From the NCBI GenBank assembly GCA_004028765.1, contig SAIX01000113.1:1-64000 (forward strand): a DNA stretch of 64,000 nt, in the 5' to 3' direction. The stretch is from Chitinophagaceae bacterium (GTDB lineage Bacteria > Bacteroidota > Bacteroidia > Chitinophagales > Chitinophagaceae). The first letter of the stretch is position 1; the number at the start of each line of letters is the position of its first letter. A program made the translations under genes and the position numbers. Below the pieces are notes generated by a model that had not been told where the DNA came from, did no database searches, and saw nothing but the letters and a program-made list of their open reading frames with translations. Below, in pieces: positions 47,173 to 56,263 of the stretch.

Positions 47173-47670
47173 CTAAAAACTCATATCATCCGCACTCGGT
47201 CCATACGTGCCGGGAATGGGAATATCCAGCAGGCGCAGGTAAACGCCCAGTTGGGCGCGGTGATGGATGATCTGGCTGAACGACATACGGATCGCATCGC
47301 GCTTGGGGTCGCTGCTGAAAACCTGTTCACCACTGCGCATGGTCCATATTTCATCAAGTGTATTTTCATTTCCGGCAGCAAGGTCTTTGCGGGCCTGTTC
47401 AATATTTTCTTCGAGATAAGCGATCAGGGCTGCAGTATCATTGATCTCTTTGGGTTTGTATTCTTCTACGGCAAAATCAAGCCCTGATGTATTCAGCACC
47501 ATTCCGAACCAGAGTGGTATCTCGGCAATATGCGTAGCCAGTTGGCGGATACTCATACTTTTGGGATGCGGGCGCCAGTCGTACCGGTCGTTGGGTATGA
47601 TCGAAAGCATTTTGCGCATCACGATGGCCTCCCTTTCAAATTCTTTCTGAAACTGTTGTAAATGTGTCAT
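47173..47670 (-). CDS. DinB-family protein
   Basis: Four-helix-bundle protein of 165 residues in the DinB/YfiT-like superfamily. Metal-binding histidines are expected in the conserved positions; HIAEIPLWF and IIHHRAQLGVYLRLL supply His residues, and YGPSADDMSF is the usual closing segment. Many members bind a divalent metal and some act as thiol transferases, but the substrate is unknown. The start is ATG 47670 (MTHLQQFQKEF); the longer open frame adds ten residues only. Confidence 0.88.
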   Translation of the reverse strand: MTHLQQFQKEFEREAIVMRKMLSIIPNDRYDWRPHPKSMSIRQLATHIAEIPLWFGMVLNTSGLDFAVEEYKPKEINDTAALIAYLEENIEQARKDLAAGNENTLDEIWTMRSGEQVFSSDPKRDAIRMSFSQIIHHRAQLGVYLRLLDIPIPGTYGPSADDMSF

Positions 47671-47744
47671 GGTTTTTGGTTTAGAAAACAAAGAAACCAC
47701 GGGGTTATGACAACCCTATGTCAACAGCAAAACAGGAACCTGAA

Positions 47745-48695
47745 TTATTTTTTGAGTGATTTTTCCAGCAGCCGGATATTTTCCTGCACTTTCCGGGTTA
47801 ACTCAGCAGGTGTGATGATCTCTGCCTGGTCGCCAAACAATAAAAACCATTTTGCAAAACCCGTGAGAGAGGCAGTTAGGAAAGTCATTTCCATCATTCC
47901 GCCGATGTCTTCCTGGGAAACAAACCCGTTATAAAATTTTTGTTCACCCAGGTATTTGAGGATCTCTTTTTTTACCCTGATCACAACTTTGTGTAGTTCT
48001 TTTTCTTTTGACACTTTGTTCAGGAAAGAACGCAGTGCCGGGTGTTCTTTGTTGAATGAAATGGTGGTTATGGAAAGATACCTGATATGATCAACCCTGA
48101 AATGGCGGTAATCTTTGCGGAGCATACACCAGGCGATGAGATACCAGTAACGGCCCATAAAGAAAATACCTACGGGTTCGATATTCCGGTTGGTTTTTTC
48201 CTGCGAGTGTTCGGCGAAATAATCAATATTAAGTACTTTTTTATCGGCGATGGCTTTCAATATCTGTTGCAGGTAAGCGGAATCATTTTTTGTTCCAGAA
48301 AAATAAGGGCTTTCCACAACGGCGATATGTTCTTCCATATTTTCGAGATGGTCTTTTTCGGAAGAACGCAATACGGCTTTGATTTTATAAAGCGCGGCCT
48401 GGTACTGGTTGCGCGTGGAAGTATCTGTTAATTTCTCCACCAGTTTTTCAGCGGTAAGCAAAGCAGTGGCTTCTTCCTGTGTAAACATAACAGGCGGCAA
48501 ACAGTAACCTTCCATGAGTGAGTAACCCTGGCCCGCTTCTCCAATTACGGGGATCCCGGCTTCTTCGAGTGTTTTTATATCGCGGTAAACGGTGCGCAGG
48601 CTGATGCCAAACCTGTCGGCAATTTCCTGCGCTTTTACCAGCCGCTTCGATTGCAACTGGATAAGGATAGTGGTGATACGGTCAAGGCGGTTCAA
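47745..48695 (-). CDS. WYL-domain transcriptional regulator (YafY-like)
   Basis: Regulator of about 316 residues. The N-terminal winged helix reads RLVKAQEIADRFGISLRTVYRDIKTLEEAGIPV, split by a wing GEAGQGYSL. The WYL domain follows (IEPVGIFFMGRYWYLIAWC), then a C-terminal extension. I chose TTG 48695 because family members begin MNRLDRITTIL; the ATG at 48746 would extend the protein by 17 residues and overlap the upstream gene by 26 bases. Such regulators often sense ligands or DNA damage signals. It is the last gene of the minus-strand envelope run. Confidence 0.8.
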   Translation of the reverse strand: MNRLDRITTILIQLQSKRLVKAQEIADRFGISLRTVYRDIKTLEEAGIPVIGEAGQGYSLMEGYCLPPVMFTQEEATALLTAEKLVEKLTDTSTRNQYQAALYKIKAVLRSSEKDHLENMEEHIAVVESPYFSGTKNDSAYLQQILKAIADKKVLNIDYFAEHSQEKTNRNIEPVGIFFMGRYWYLIAWCMLRKDYRHFRVDHIRYLSITTISFNKEHPALRSFLNKVSKEKELHKVVIRVKKEILKYLGEQKFYNGFVSQEDIGGMMEMTFLTASLTGFAKWFLLFGDQAEIITPAELTRKVQENIRLLEKSLKK

Positions 48696-48720
48696 AGTGC
48701 GATCAATCTTCTTACAAATA

Positions 48721-49257
48721 TCAGGAATCCTGCAGGTAGTGATCAATGGCTTTTGTAAAGCTCCGGTTGAGTATCCATTTGTGCAGGTATGCTGTCAGTA
48801 AAGTGGCAACGATCCCGAAGAAAGGTATGGTGAAGGAATCCTGCTGGTCTTTTCCAGTAAAAAATTTCACCGCCCCGATAATCAAAAACCCAAGCCCGGA
48901 AATCCAGAAATAACGCGCCGGCCATTCTATCGGGACCATCCGGTTAAAGTCATTCCGTGTATAATAATATTTACTGGTGGCCTGGTCAATAAACCCGATC
49001 ACGCTATGCTCTAGCAATATCACCGATACATTTTGCTCCTGGTAAACAGGCAGGTTACGGCCCTGAATCGTGATTTGCCAGCGGGTGCCATCGGTAGCAT
49101 TATTGAACACAACATCAGTATACAGAACAGATCGTACCGGAAAATTTCCCCATCCACCTCTTGTTTCTGAATACTTATCGGCATGAATAACCGTCGCGCT
49201 TTTCAACTCTAGCAAAAACTCATTTTTACCAAAGCGGATCATGGTTTGCATTTGCAT
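48721..49257 (-). CDS. Hypothetical membrane protein (178 aa)
   Basis: I do not recognise this family. About the first 105 residues are soluble and beta-rich (KSATVIHADKYSETRGG, GTRWQITIQGRNLPVY). Two membrane segments follow, near residues 115-130 (YFWISGLGFLIIGAV) and 145-160 (IPFFGIVATLLTAYL), with a basic loop between and a short cytoplasmic-looking tail. It starts three bases after the preceding 95-aa gene, so translation is probably coupled. A role in the envelope is suggested only by context. Confidence 0.65.
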   Translation of the reverse strand: MQMQTMIRFGKNEFLLELKSATVIHADKYSETRGGWGNFPVRSVLYTDVVFNNATDGTRWQITIQGRNLPVYQEQNVSVILLEHSVIGFIDQATSKYYYTRNDFNRMVPIEWPARYFWISGLGFLIIGAVKFFTGKDQQDSFTIPFFGIVATLLTAYLHKWILNRSFTKAIDHYLQDS

Positions 49258-49260
49258 AAG

Positions 49261-49548
49261 TCAGGCGTCTTTATTGAGAAAATACAATTCAGCGATCACT
49301 GTATTCTTTTCATGGGTAGCATTTTCAGCTATTTTCTTACAGATGGCATCGCATTCCGCTGCCGCAGCTTTTTTATCAGTATGCCCGTTCTGAATGAGCT
49401 GTTCCAGTTCAATCTGCCGGCGCAAAACTTCCGAGATCAGAAAGGAATTGGCAATGGTGCGGGCCATCAGGAATTCCATTACATGGCCAGCATTCAGGTT
49501 AAACCCTTTGCCATCATTGAGCAATTGCTCGATATTGGGATCGCTCAT
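49261..49548 (-). CDS. Hypothetical helical protein (95 aa)
   Basis: Small soluble all-helical protein with no signal or membrane segment. The composition (LMARTIANSFLISEVLRRQIELEQLIQN) suggests two or three amphipathic helices and possible coiled coil. Cysteines C66 and C70 are Cx3C spaced. It begins nine bases after the M23-like gene and ends three bases before the next gene. Function unknown. Confidence 0.65.
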   Translation of the reverse strand: MSDPNIEQLLNDGKGFNLNAGHVMEFLMARTIANSFLISEVLRRQIELEQLIQNGHTDKKAAAAECDAICKKIAENATHEKNTVIAELYFLNKDA

Positions 49549-49557
49549 AAAATTTTT

Positions 49558-50499
49558 TTAGAGGTTGAATTTCTTTTTTTCTTTTTTGGTGAGTTCTGCC
49601 GCTACCAGTTCTTTCGGGTGCTTTGCTTCATACACCATACCGATTGGCAGGCGGGCATATTTTTCAGTTTCTGAAACATAAAAATAAAGCGGCTGATAAA
49701 GATAGGCACTGTTAGGAGGTGCGGTTGATGCATCTGCGTTTCTGTCAGCAAGCGCCCTTTTTTCGTCGAGATAATTCACCGAGAAAAGCAAAGTGTATTT
49801 TTCAGCGGCTTTGTTAAATATTGCAATAGGCTGACCGGGGATAACCGTTTCTCCCGGCGCCACCAGCAATTGGATGGGGGCGAGAAACTGGTAGCGCGCA
49901 TTGGTTCCGTCGCGTTGTTGTATCTCAACCTGGTTCCGGTCTTTTTTATAAGCCTGTGAAAATTTTTCACCTTCTTTTACCGCATCATTCACCGCTACCA
50001 CAGTTCCTGCACGTGCAGCGCAGATGGTATCGCCCTGGTGGTATTGAAAGCCCGTGGAATAAAATTCATCATCTGTTTTCTGACCAAGGTCTTTTGAGAG
50101 AAGCGATACACCTGATACGCGCACCCGGGCGCCTTCAGTAGCGGGAATCAGGTAAGCAGAACTGGTATCAGGTCTTTTTCTTTGTGCAATACCTGCGAAA
50201 TAGGTATACCGGAAATTATAAGAAAACGTGACAGCATTTTTATCGGGTGTAAGCCGCGCCACCTCCCTGCGGCCGCGATATACGGTGATCAGTGCACCAT
50301 CGGCATTGGTATTGCTTCGATAACCGCTGATGGTAGGGAAAGATAACTTCAAAGTATAATCACCATCCGCGCGGCTGTCGGCATAAATACTGATGCTCCT
50401 GTCGATGTTCTGTTCAGCCGTACAGATGACCAGTCTTTCCTGCGGGTAAGCAGTTAAAAAAGTAAACAGGCATAAAAGGGTTACCAGCGTTGGTTTCAT
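49558..50499 (-). CDS. M23-like exported protein, catalytically inactive
   Basis: Exported protein of 313 residues; signal peptide about residues 1-20 (TLLCLFTFLTAYPQ). The region GFQYHQGDTICAARAGTVVAVND resembles the start of the LytM/M23 peptidase fold, and FLAPIQLLVAPGETVIPGQPIAIF resembles its end, but the HxxxD and HxH zinc ligands are missing, so peptidase activity is unlikely. Such degenerate LytM proteins often regulate amidases or bind peptidoglycan. The start at 50499 follows the signal peptide; the frame extends 8 codons further. Confidence 0.75.
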   Translation of the reverse strand: MKPTLVTLLCLFTFLTAYPQERLVICTAEQNIDRSISIYADSRADGDYTLKLSFPTISGYRSNTNADGALITVYRGRREVARLTPDKNAVTFSYNFRYTYFAGIAQRKRPDTSSAYLIPATEGARVRVSGVSLLSKDLGQKTDDEFYSTGFQYHQGDTICAARAGTVVAVNDAVKEGEKFSQAYKKDRNQVEIQQRDGTNARYQFLAPIQLLVAPGETVIPGQPIAIFNKAAEKYTLLFSVNYLDEKRALADRNADASTAPPNSAYLYQPLYFYVSETEKYARLPIGMVYEAKHPKELVAAELTKKEKKKFNL

Positions 50500-50585
50500 G
50501 GTATGGCATAGATTTGTTATCAATAATACTGCGAATCTTACTAATCAGTACCGGGGAAAAAACGGTAATTAATAATCGGGGGAGA

Positions 50586-51263
50586 TTATTTAAAATCGGT
50601 AATGGAGATCTTTTCATTACAGAAATCCATTTCATTGATATCATTGCTGCTAACGATTACCAGTTTATCGCTGCAATATTTTTCAATCAGCCTGTGGTAT
50701 AACGCATAGCCGGCTTTATCGAGATTGGTGCAGGGCTCATCCAGTAACAGCACAGGTACATCCGAAAAAACTGCCTGTGCCAGTTTTACACGCTGTTTCA
50801 TCCCGCTGCTGTAGTAACGGATCTGTTTGTCCATCGCATTTTCTAGCCCTATTTCAGAGAGGATATCTTCCACAGCAACCATTGTCATCAACTGTTTAAA
50901 ACTGCTGTGAAAGGAAAGAAATTCACGGGCACTCATTTCTTCGATCAGGTCCAGATAGGGCGCCGCCATTGAAAGATAACGGTAACATTGTTCTCCCTCT
51001 GTTTCCGTACCACCCTCTCCCCCATATTGCATTTTTCCTTCGCTGAGTTGCAGGCTTCCGCTGATGGCCTGCAGCAAAGTGCTTTTACCACTGCCATTGG
51101 GGCCGGTGATGGCGTACGATCTGCCGGGATAAAAAGAAATATTTACATGACGGAATATCCAGTCGCGGTTAAACCTTTTGCCGGCATCCGTCAATACAAT
51201 ATTGCTCAATCTGTAAGAAGGGTTCTTTTGCGTTGCGATATCCTGCTGTGGGTTGGTATGCAT
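50586..51263 (-). CDS. ABC transporter ATP-binding protein
   Basis: Nucleotide-binding subunit of 225 residues. Walker A is GPNGSGKST, the signature reads YSSGMKQR (a variant of LSGGQ), Walker B is VLLLDEP and the switch His is absent, with IVSSNDINEM instead. An unusual glycine/glutamate-rich insertion (YGGEGGTETEGEQ) lies after the Q-loop region. No permease is encoded nearby, so its partner is elsewhere or it works as a soluble ABC protein. It lies 15 bases after lpxA. Confidence 0.88.
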   Translation of the reverse strand: MHTNPQQDIATQKNPSYRLSNIVLTDAGKRFNRDWIFRHVNISFYPGRSYAITGPNGSGKSTLLQAISGSLQLSEGKMQYGGEGGTETEGEQCYRYLSMAAPYLDLIEEMSAREFLSFHSSFKQLMTMVAVEDILSEIGLENAMDKQIRYYSSGMKQRVKLAQAVFSDVPVLLLDEPCTNLDKAGYALYHRLIEKYCSDKLVIVSSNDINEMDFCNEKISITDFK

Positions 51264-51278
51264 TTGCGGAGAAAGCGA

Positions 51279-52076
51279 TTAATCTTCATCCGTGGCGCCT
51301 TTTACAAAGCGCTTGATGATGCCACGGCCGCTTTCGCGGATAAAAGTTACGATCTCATCTCTTTCATCAGAGGCGGGCAGTTCTTCTTCAATATATTCTA
51401 GGGCCTGGGTCGTATTCATGCCTTTGTTGAAAATAAAACGATAGATATCGAGGATATGATTGATGCGCTGCAGTTCGAAGCCCCTGCGTTTTAATCCCAC
51501 GCTGTTCACCCCTCCGTAGCTGAGCGGGTTGCGAACGGCTTTGATATATGGCGGAACATCTTTACTTACCAGGCTGCCCCCGGCAATATAAGCATGCTGA
51601 CCAATGGTAACAAACTGGTGCACCGCACTCACCCCAGCGATCCATGCCCAGTCGCCCATGGTTACGTGACCTGCTATCTGCACACTGTTACTGAGTACAC
51701 AGTTACTGCCGATGATACAATCGTGGGCAATATGGCTGTAGGCCATGATAAGACAGTCATCCCCCACCGTGGTTCTCCATCGGTCGGTGGTTCCACGGTT
51801 GATGGTTACGAATTCACGGATGGTGGTATTGTTGCCGATCTCCACCGTTGTTTTTTCACCGGCAAATTTCAGGTCCTGCGGGATACCGCCGATCACCGCA
51901 CCGGGAAATACGCGGCAGTTTTTACCAATACGCGTACCATCCATGATCGTTACATTACTGCCGATCCAGGTTCCTTCGCCGATCTGCACATCGCCATGGA
52001 TCACCGCAAATGGGTCGATCTTCACATTCGGGGCCACTTTGGCGTTGGGGTCGATATAGGTATAAGGATGTGTCAT
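51279..52076 (-). CDS. lpxA: UDP-N-acetylglucosamine acyltransferase
   Basis: First enzyme of lipid A synthesis, moving a 3-hydroxyacyl chain from acyl carrier protein to UDP-GlcNAc; 265 residues. The left-handed beta-helix is made of hexapeptide repeats (IGEGTWIGSNVTIMDG, IGKNCRVFPGAVIGG), with the catalytic region SHIAHDCIIGSNCVLSN. The C-terminal helices contain SYGGVNSVGLKRRG, typical of the enzyme. Start ATG 52076 (MTHPYTYIDP) was preferred over 52112, which adds residues not in the family. It follows the LpxC/FabZ gene. Confidence 0.95.
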   Translation of the reverse strand: MTHPYTYIDPNAKVAPNVKIDPFAVIHGDVQIGEGTWIGSNVTIMDGTRIGKNCRVFPGAVIGGIPQDLKFAGEKTTVEIGNNTTIREFVTINRGTTDRWRTTVGDDCLIMAYSHIAHDCIIGSNCVLSNSVQIAGHVTMGDWAWIAGVSAVHQFVTIGQHAYIAGGSLVSKDVPPYIKAVRNPLSYGGVNSVGLKRRGFELQRINHILDIYRFIFNKGMNTTQALEYIEEELPASDERDEIVTFIRESGRGIIKRFVKGATDED

Positions 52077-52097
52077 TGTCTGGATTTTTTTTCTTCG

Positions 52098-52167
52098 ATC
52101 ATGGATCGTCAATTATCAATCGTCAATAAATGAATCAATCATTGTATACAAATTGACGATCCACGAT
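52098..52167. repeat. Inverted repeat between lpxC/fabZ and lpxA
   Basis: ATCATGGATCGTCAATT (52098-52114) and AATTGACGATCCACGAT (52151-52167) are inverted, matching at 16 of 17 positions across a 36-base spacer, which itself holds ATCAATCGTCAAT words. A cruciform or RNA hairpin could form in the leader of lpxA. Confidence 0.7.
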
Positions 52168-52184
52168 TAACGTTCAGGTCTGCC

Positions 52185-53594
52185 CTATCCCTGTCTCTTC
52201 ACTACCTGTGCTACGAGGTCGGCTTCGGTTGCCACTTTTCCGCCAACATATACTGTTCCCCGCATTTCACAGATACCTCGGCGGATCGGGCCGGTGAATT
52301 CCATTTTTAACACCATGGTATCGCCCGGGCGTACCATCTGTTTGAATTTACAATTATCGATCTTCAGAAAATAAGTGTCGTAAGTTCCCTCCGGCATCGA
52401 ATTGATGCAGAGGATACCGCCTGTTTGTGCCAGGGCTTCTATCTGCAACACACCGGGCATTACCGGGTTGCCCGGGAAGTGGCCAGGGAAAAACCATTCG
52501 TTATAAGATACATTCTTGATACCAACAATATACGTGTCTGTCAGTTCAATGATTTTATCCACCAGCAAAAACGGGTGCCTGTGCGGAAGTGTTTTTTCTA
52601 TTTTCTCCAGTGTAAAAACCGGTGGCATGGCCGGGTCGTATACAGGTACATCTTTTACATGCCGGTTCTTTTTGATATACTGTTTGATCTTTTTTGCAAA
52701 CTCCACATTGGTGCTGTGCCCGGGCCGGTTAGCAATGATGCGTGCTTTGATGGGGTAACCGATCAGCGCAAGATCGCCGATCACATCAAGTAGTTTATGA
52801 CGTGCCGGTTCATTGGGGAAACGCAGTTCGAGGTTATTGAGATAACCTTCGCTTTTTACTTCGATCTTATCGCGCTTGAACACTTTGGCAAGTCGGCTCA
52901 TTTCCGAATCGGTCACTGGTTTATCCACCACCACGATCGCGTTATTGATATCGCCGCCTTTGATGAGGTCGTTATCGAGCAGCATTTCAAGTTCATGAAG
53001 AAAGCAGAAGGTACGGCAGGGTGCGATCTCTGTCTGAAAATCCTTAATGGTTTTCAAGCCTGCATGCTGCGTGCCGAGAACGGGGCTGTTGAAATCGATC
53101 AGCGTGGTGATCTGGTAATCCATGGAAGGAAGGGCAACCATCTCTACCCGTTTACTGTCGTCATAATGATAAATGTTTTCATCGATGCTGTACCAGGCCT
53201 TGGTGGCTTCCTGTTCCAGTACACCTGAATCCTGTATCAACGCGATAAAAGGAGCCGAACTGCCATCCATGATGGGGATCTCGGGGCCGTTCAGTTCAAT
53301 CAGCACATTGTCTACACCCATTCCCACCAGGGCTGCCAGCACATGCTCAACGGTGCTTACTTTGGCATCGCCCACCTGCAGGGTGGTACCACGGCTTGTA
53401 TCGGTAACAAGGTCACAATCGGCTTTGATCACCGGCTGGTTGGGCAGGTCAACCCGCTGAAACTGGATTCCAAAACCGGGGTTAGCCGGCCGCAGTGTCA
53501 TATCTACGAGAACACCGGTATGCAGACCCGTTCCGCTGATGCTGATGGGCCCGCTGAGGGTGTGCTGTTTGTCGGGATTGAAATGATTATCCAT
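52185..53594 (-). CDS. lpxC-fabZ: Bifunctional UDP-3-O-acyl-GlcNAc deacetylase / 3-hydroxyacyl-ACP dehydratase
   Basis: Fusion of LpxC (about residues 1-310) and FabZ (about 325-469), seen in Bacteroidota. LpxC deacetylates the second lipid A intermediate; zinc ligands are H84 ([10 protein letters not shown]), H266 and D270 ([14 protein letters not shown]). FabZ removes water from 3-hydroxyacyl-ACP; the HPFLLVDK segment, catalytic His372 ([11 protein letters not shown]) and Glu386 ([11 protein letters not shown]) are present. Linking the two ties fatty acid and lipid A synthesis. It stands between lpxD and lpxA with a 144-base leader that holds a -7 element. Confidence 0.96.
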   Translation of the reverse strand: MDNHFNPDKQHTLSGPISISGTGLHTGVLVDMTLRPANPGFGIQFQRVDLPNQPVIKADCDLVTDTSRGTTLQVGDAKVSTVEHVLAALVGMGVDNVLIELNGPEIPIMDGSSAPFIALIQDSGVLEQEATKAWYSIDENIYHYDDSKRVEMVALPSMDYQITTLIDFNSPVLGTQHAGLKTIKDFQTEIAPCRTFCFLHELEMLLDNDLIKGGDINNAIVVVDKPVTDSEMSRLAKVFKRDKIEVKSEGYLNNLELRFPNEPARHKLLDVIGDLALIGYPIKARIIANRPGHSTNVEFAKKIKQYIKKNRHVKDVPVYDPAMPPVFTLEKIEKTLPHRHPFLLVDKIIELTDTYIVGIKNVSYNEWFFPGHFPGNPVMPGVLQIEALAQTGGILCINSMPEGTYDTYFLKIDNCKFKQMVRPGDTMVLKMEFTGPIRRGICEMRGTVYVGGKVATEADLVAQVVKRQG

Positions 53595-53694
53595 TCGTAT
53601 CTCTTTTGGGATGCGTTTCCCGCCGTGGCGGGATATACACCTTATTTTCGTTACCTGTACGCTTCTGGCTACCAGTTAACGGCAATTGATCGGG

Positions 53695-53702
53695 CAAAAA
53701 TA
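53695..53702 (-). promoter_or_regulatory. -7 promoter element of lpxC/fabZ
   Basis: TATTTTTG on the minus strand is an exact TAnnTTTG match, giving a leader of about 100 bases that contains a CCCGCC/GGCGGG palindrome at 53619-53632. Confidence 0.4.
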
Positions 53703-53738
53703 AGCTATCGGGCCCGTTTAATAGTGGAAATCGGTTGT

Positions 53739-54782
53739 TTACTGACCGGAACGGAGCTGTTCCAGCATTTTTTCAAGTTCTTTAACCCTTTTTTCAAGAT
53801 CGGGGAGGTTGCGAAGCATCACTTCGTTGCGGAGGGAGGCTGAAAAATCCTGCGCCGGGGTGCCATTGAAGGAACGGTTGGGTTCTTTGATGGATTTGGT
53901 AACCCCGCTCTGTGCATTGATTTTGGTGCCATCGGCAGTTGTGATATGCCCCGCGAAACCCACCTGCCCGCCGATCATGTTGCGGCGGCCGATCTTGGTA
54001 CTGCCGCTCACACCGGTAAGCGCTGCGATAACCGAATGGGCGCCCACTTCAACATTATGCGCCACCTGTATCAGGTTATCGAGTTTTACACCTGTACGGA
54101 TAATGGTTGAACCCATCGTAGCGCGGTCGATGGTGGTATTGGCGCCGATCTCAACATGGTCTTCAATCACCACATTACCGATCTGCGGCACTTTCTGGTA
54201 ACTGCCGTCGGCCTGGGGCGCAAAACCAAAACCATCACTGCCGATCACTGTGCCGGCATGGATGATCACGTGGCTGCCGATCACACAATCGAAATATACT
54301 TTAACACCTGCATGCAGGATCGTATTATCACCGATCCTGACATTATCACCCAATACCACACCGGGGAAAAGTTTTACATTTTTCCCGATGGTTACATTCT
54401 CACCGATATACACAAAAGCCCCAACAAAAATATTTTCGCCGTAAGTGGCTGAGGAAGCGATAAAACTGGGTTGTTGTATCCCCGTGAGTTGTTGTGTGCG
54501 CAGTTCCTGGTATTTGGTAAGCAGGGTGGCAAATGCTGTGTATGGATCTGCAACACGGATCAATGTGGCATGCACAGGCTGTTTTAATTCCAGCGTATTG
54601 CTGATGATCACAACGGATGCATTTGTTGTATACAAATATTCCTCGTATTTGGGGTTGGCGAGAAAGGACAATTGCCCCCCTTTTGCTTCTTCAATCTTTC
54701 CAAATGAGGTTACCACCACCGTGGCATCGCCTTCTGTATTGCCGTTAATAAGCAGGGCTATCTGTGCCGCGGTGAATTGCAT
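53739..54782 (-). CDS. lpxD: UDP-3-O-(3-hydroxyacyl)glucosamine N-acyltransferase
   Basis: Third step of lipid A synthesis, adding the N-linked acyl chain; 347 residues. The N-terminal uridine-binding part is about residues 1-100. The hexapeptide beta-helix follows (YGENIFVGAFVYIGENVTIG, GDNTILHAGVKVYFDCVIG), with the catalytic His in IQVAHNVEVG, then a C-terminal helix ending LEKMLEQLRSGQ. It lies 52 bases after the HD-domain gene on the same strand, as in many Bacteroidota lipid A loci. Confidence 0.95.
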   Translation of the reverse strand: MQFTAAQIALLINGNTEGDATVVVTSFGKIEEAKGGQLSFLANPKYEEYLYTTNASVVIISNTLELKQPVHATLIRVADPYTAFATLLTKYQELRTQQLTGIQQPSFIASSATYGENIFVGAFVYIGENVTIGKNVKLFPGVVLGDNVRIGDNTILHAGVKVYFDCVIGSHVIIHAGTVIGSDGFGFAPQADGSYQKVPQIGNVVIEDHVEIGANTTIDRATMGSTIIRTGVKLDNLIQVAHNVEVGAHSVIAALTGVSGSTKIGRRNMIGGQVGFAGHITTADGTKINAQSGVTKSIKEPNRSFNGTPAQDFSASLRNEVMLRNLPDLEKRVKELEKMLEQLRSGQ

Positions 54783-54834
54783 AGGCCGGTGTTTGATGCA
54801 GGAATATCAGGGTCGTGTATAACCCGGTTATTGT

Positions 54835-56049
54835 TTATGTTAAAGTACAAATGTAAAATTTTTTGACAGGGGCGGAAAGGTTTTGATGGATCAGTGCATT
54901 ATCTATCTGCGAAATATCGCGGATGGTGCCATCCTTAAAAAAAATATGGATCCGCTCGTCCTTTGTCTGGTACAGGGTGTTTGAAGCTTCTCCCGTAAAA
55001 CAGAGATAGTTGCCTGCACCGGTTTCGATACCAAATTTTTTGCGTGCATCTTCCCGGCAGGTTTGTACAAATGTTTCCTCAAAAGGCGTGGCCTGTATCC
55101 TCGTTTTATAGAGTTGCCGGTTCAGCAGGCGGGTACATAAAAGCGATAAAACAGGATCGGGATGGCGGCTCCATCGTTTAATGGCATGCATTACATCATG
55201 GTCGTCGATGGCGCAGAATTTTTCGAGCGCTTCCGCATTCATCTCCCCCGAAAAATCGCCCACAAAAAAATCGAGCGGCGATAAAGTACGCAAGGCAGCA
55301 TCATCAACTGTATAAATCTCTCTTACCCTGTCCAGTATTTTTACCAGCATTTTTTCCGCGGCGAGTACGGTTTTGTGGAGATATACCTGCCAGTACATTT
55401 GCCTGCGTGCCACGAGGAATTTTTCCACGCTGTAGATCGCTTTTTCTTCCACCATCAGGTTACCATCATGTACCACCAGCATTTTCAGGATACGGTCGTA
55501 CCCGATCACACCCTCACTCACACCTGAAAAAAAACTGTCACGGCTCAGGTAATCCATCCTGTCCACATCCAGTTGCCCGCTGATGAGCTGGTGCAGAAAA
55601 GGTTTGTGGTATTGATCGGTGAATATTTGTATTGCGAGTGATAATTGCCCTTCGAGTTCTTCATTCATGCGTTGCATGATCCGGATCGAGAGGTCTTCAT
55701 GGTTCACACCCTTTACGAGCACATGTTCCAGCGCATGCGAAAACGGGCCGTGACCAATATCATGTAAAAGGATGGCTGCTTTTACAGCAATTTCCTCTTC
55801 TTCTGTAATAACAACTCCCTTACTCCGCAACTCAGCAACGGCATTGCACATCAGGTGATAAGCGCCGAGCGAATGGTGCAGCCTTGTATGCACCGCACCC
55901 GGGTAAACCAGTTGTGCCATCGCCATCTGGTGGATACGGCGAAGACGCTGGTAATACGGATGGGAAATGATCGCGAAGATCAATGGATGCTGGATGGTGA
56001 TAAAACCATATACCGGGTCGTTGATGATTTTTCTTTTCGGGTTCGTCAT
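54835..56049 (-). CDS. HD-domain phosphohydrolase
   Basis: Cytoplasmic HD-superfamily protein of 404 residues, related to the YdhJ/SAMHD1-like group of nucleotide triphosphohydrolases. Metal-binding motifs are TRLHHSLGAYHL (H59), LLHDIGHGPFSHALEH (H96-D97) and MDYLSRDSFFSG. Substrate unknown, though dNTP or a cyclic nucleotide is plausible. I recall this gene upstream of lpxD in many Bacteroidota. It diverges from porX across a 214-base spacer. Confidence 0.88.
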   Translation of the reverse strand: MTNPKRKIINDPVYGFITIQHPLIFAIISHPYYQRLRRIHQMAMAQLVYPGAVHTRLHHSLGAYHLMCNAVAELRSKGVVITEEEEIAVKAAILLHDIGHGPFSHALEHVLVKGVNHEDLSIRIMQRMNEELEGQLSLAIQIFTDQYHKPFLHQLISGQLDVDRMDYLSRDSFFSGVSEGVIGYDRILKMLVVHDGNLMVEEKAIYSVEKFLVARRQMYWQVYLHKTVLAAEKMLVKILDRVREIYTVDDAALRTLSPLDFFVGDFSGEMNAEALEKFCAIDDHDVMHAIKRWSRHPDPVLSLLCTRLLNRQLYKTRIQATPFEETFVQTCREDARKKFGIETGAGNYLCFTGEASNTLYQTKDERIHIFFKDGTIRDISQIDNALIHQNLSAPVKKFYICTLT

Positions 56050-56263
56050 GCCTGTTGTGGATTTGTTAAATCATTCCCTGCCAGGGCCTGTAAAAATACA
56101 AATTAGAAAACCGATGGGCGGAAACAAATAGATTTACAGGTAACAAACCTTTTGCCACTCCAATCAGCCGCTATCGGGTTATTTCTACACAGGTTCCTTA
56201 CTTTTAATCACTGTTTGGCATTCCTGCTCCGCAGATTCGCAATGCCGGCAATAAACCGCAACC

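Noticed and set aside
53619-53632. CCCGCC/GGCGGG palindrome as a regulatory hairpin
   Set aside because: Short, with only two central bases, no T-run and no evidence of repetition in the window.
54835-56049. HD protein as a Cas3 or CBASS-type nuclease
   Set aside because: No helicase domain or defence genes nearby; the HD form and lipid A context match a general phosphohydrolase.
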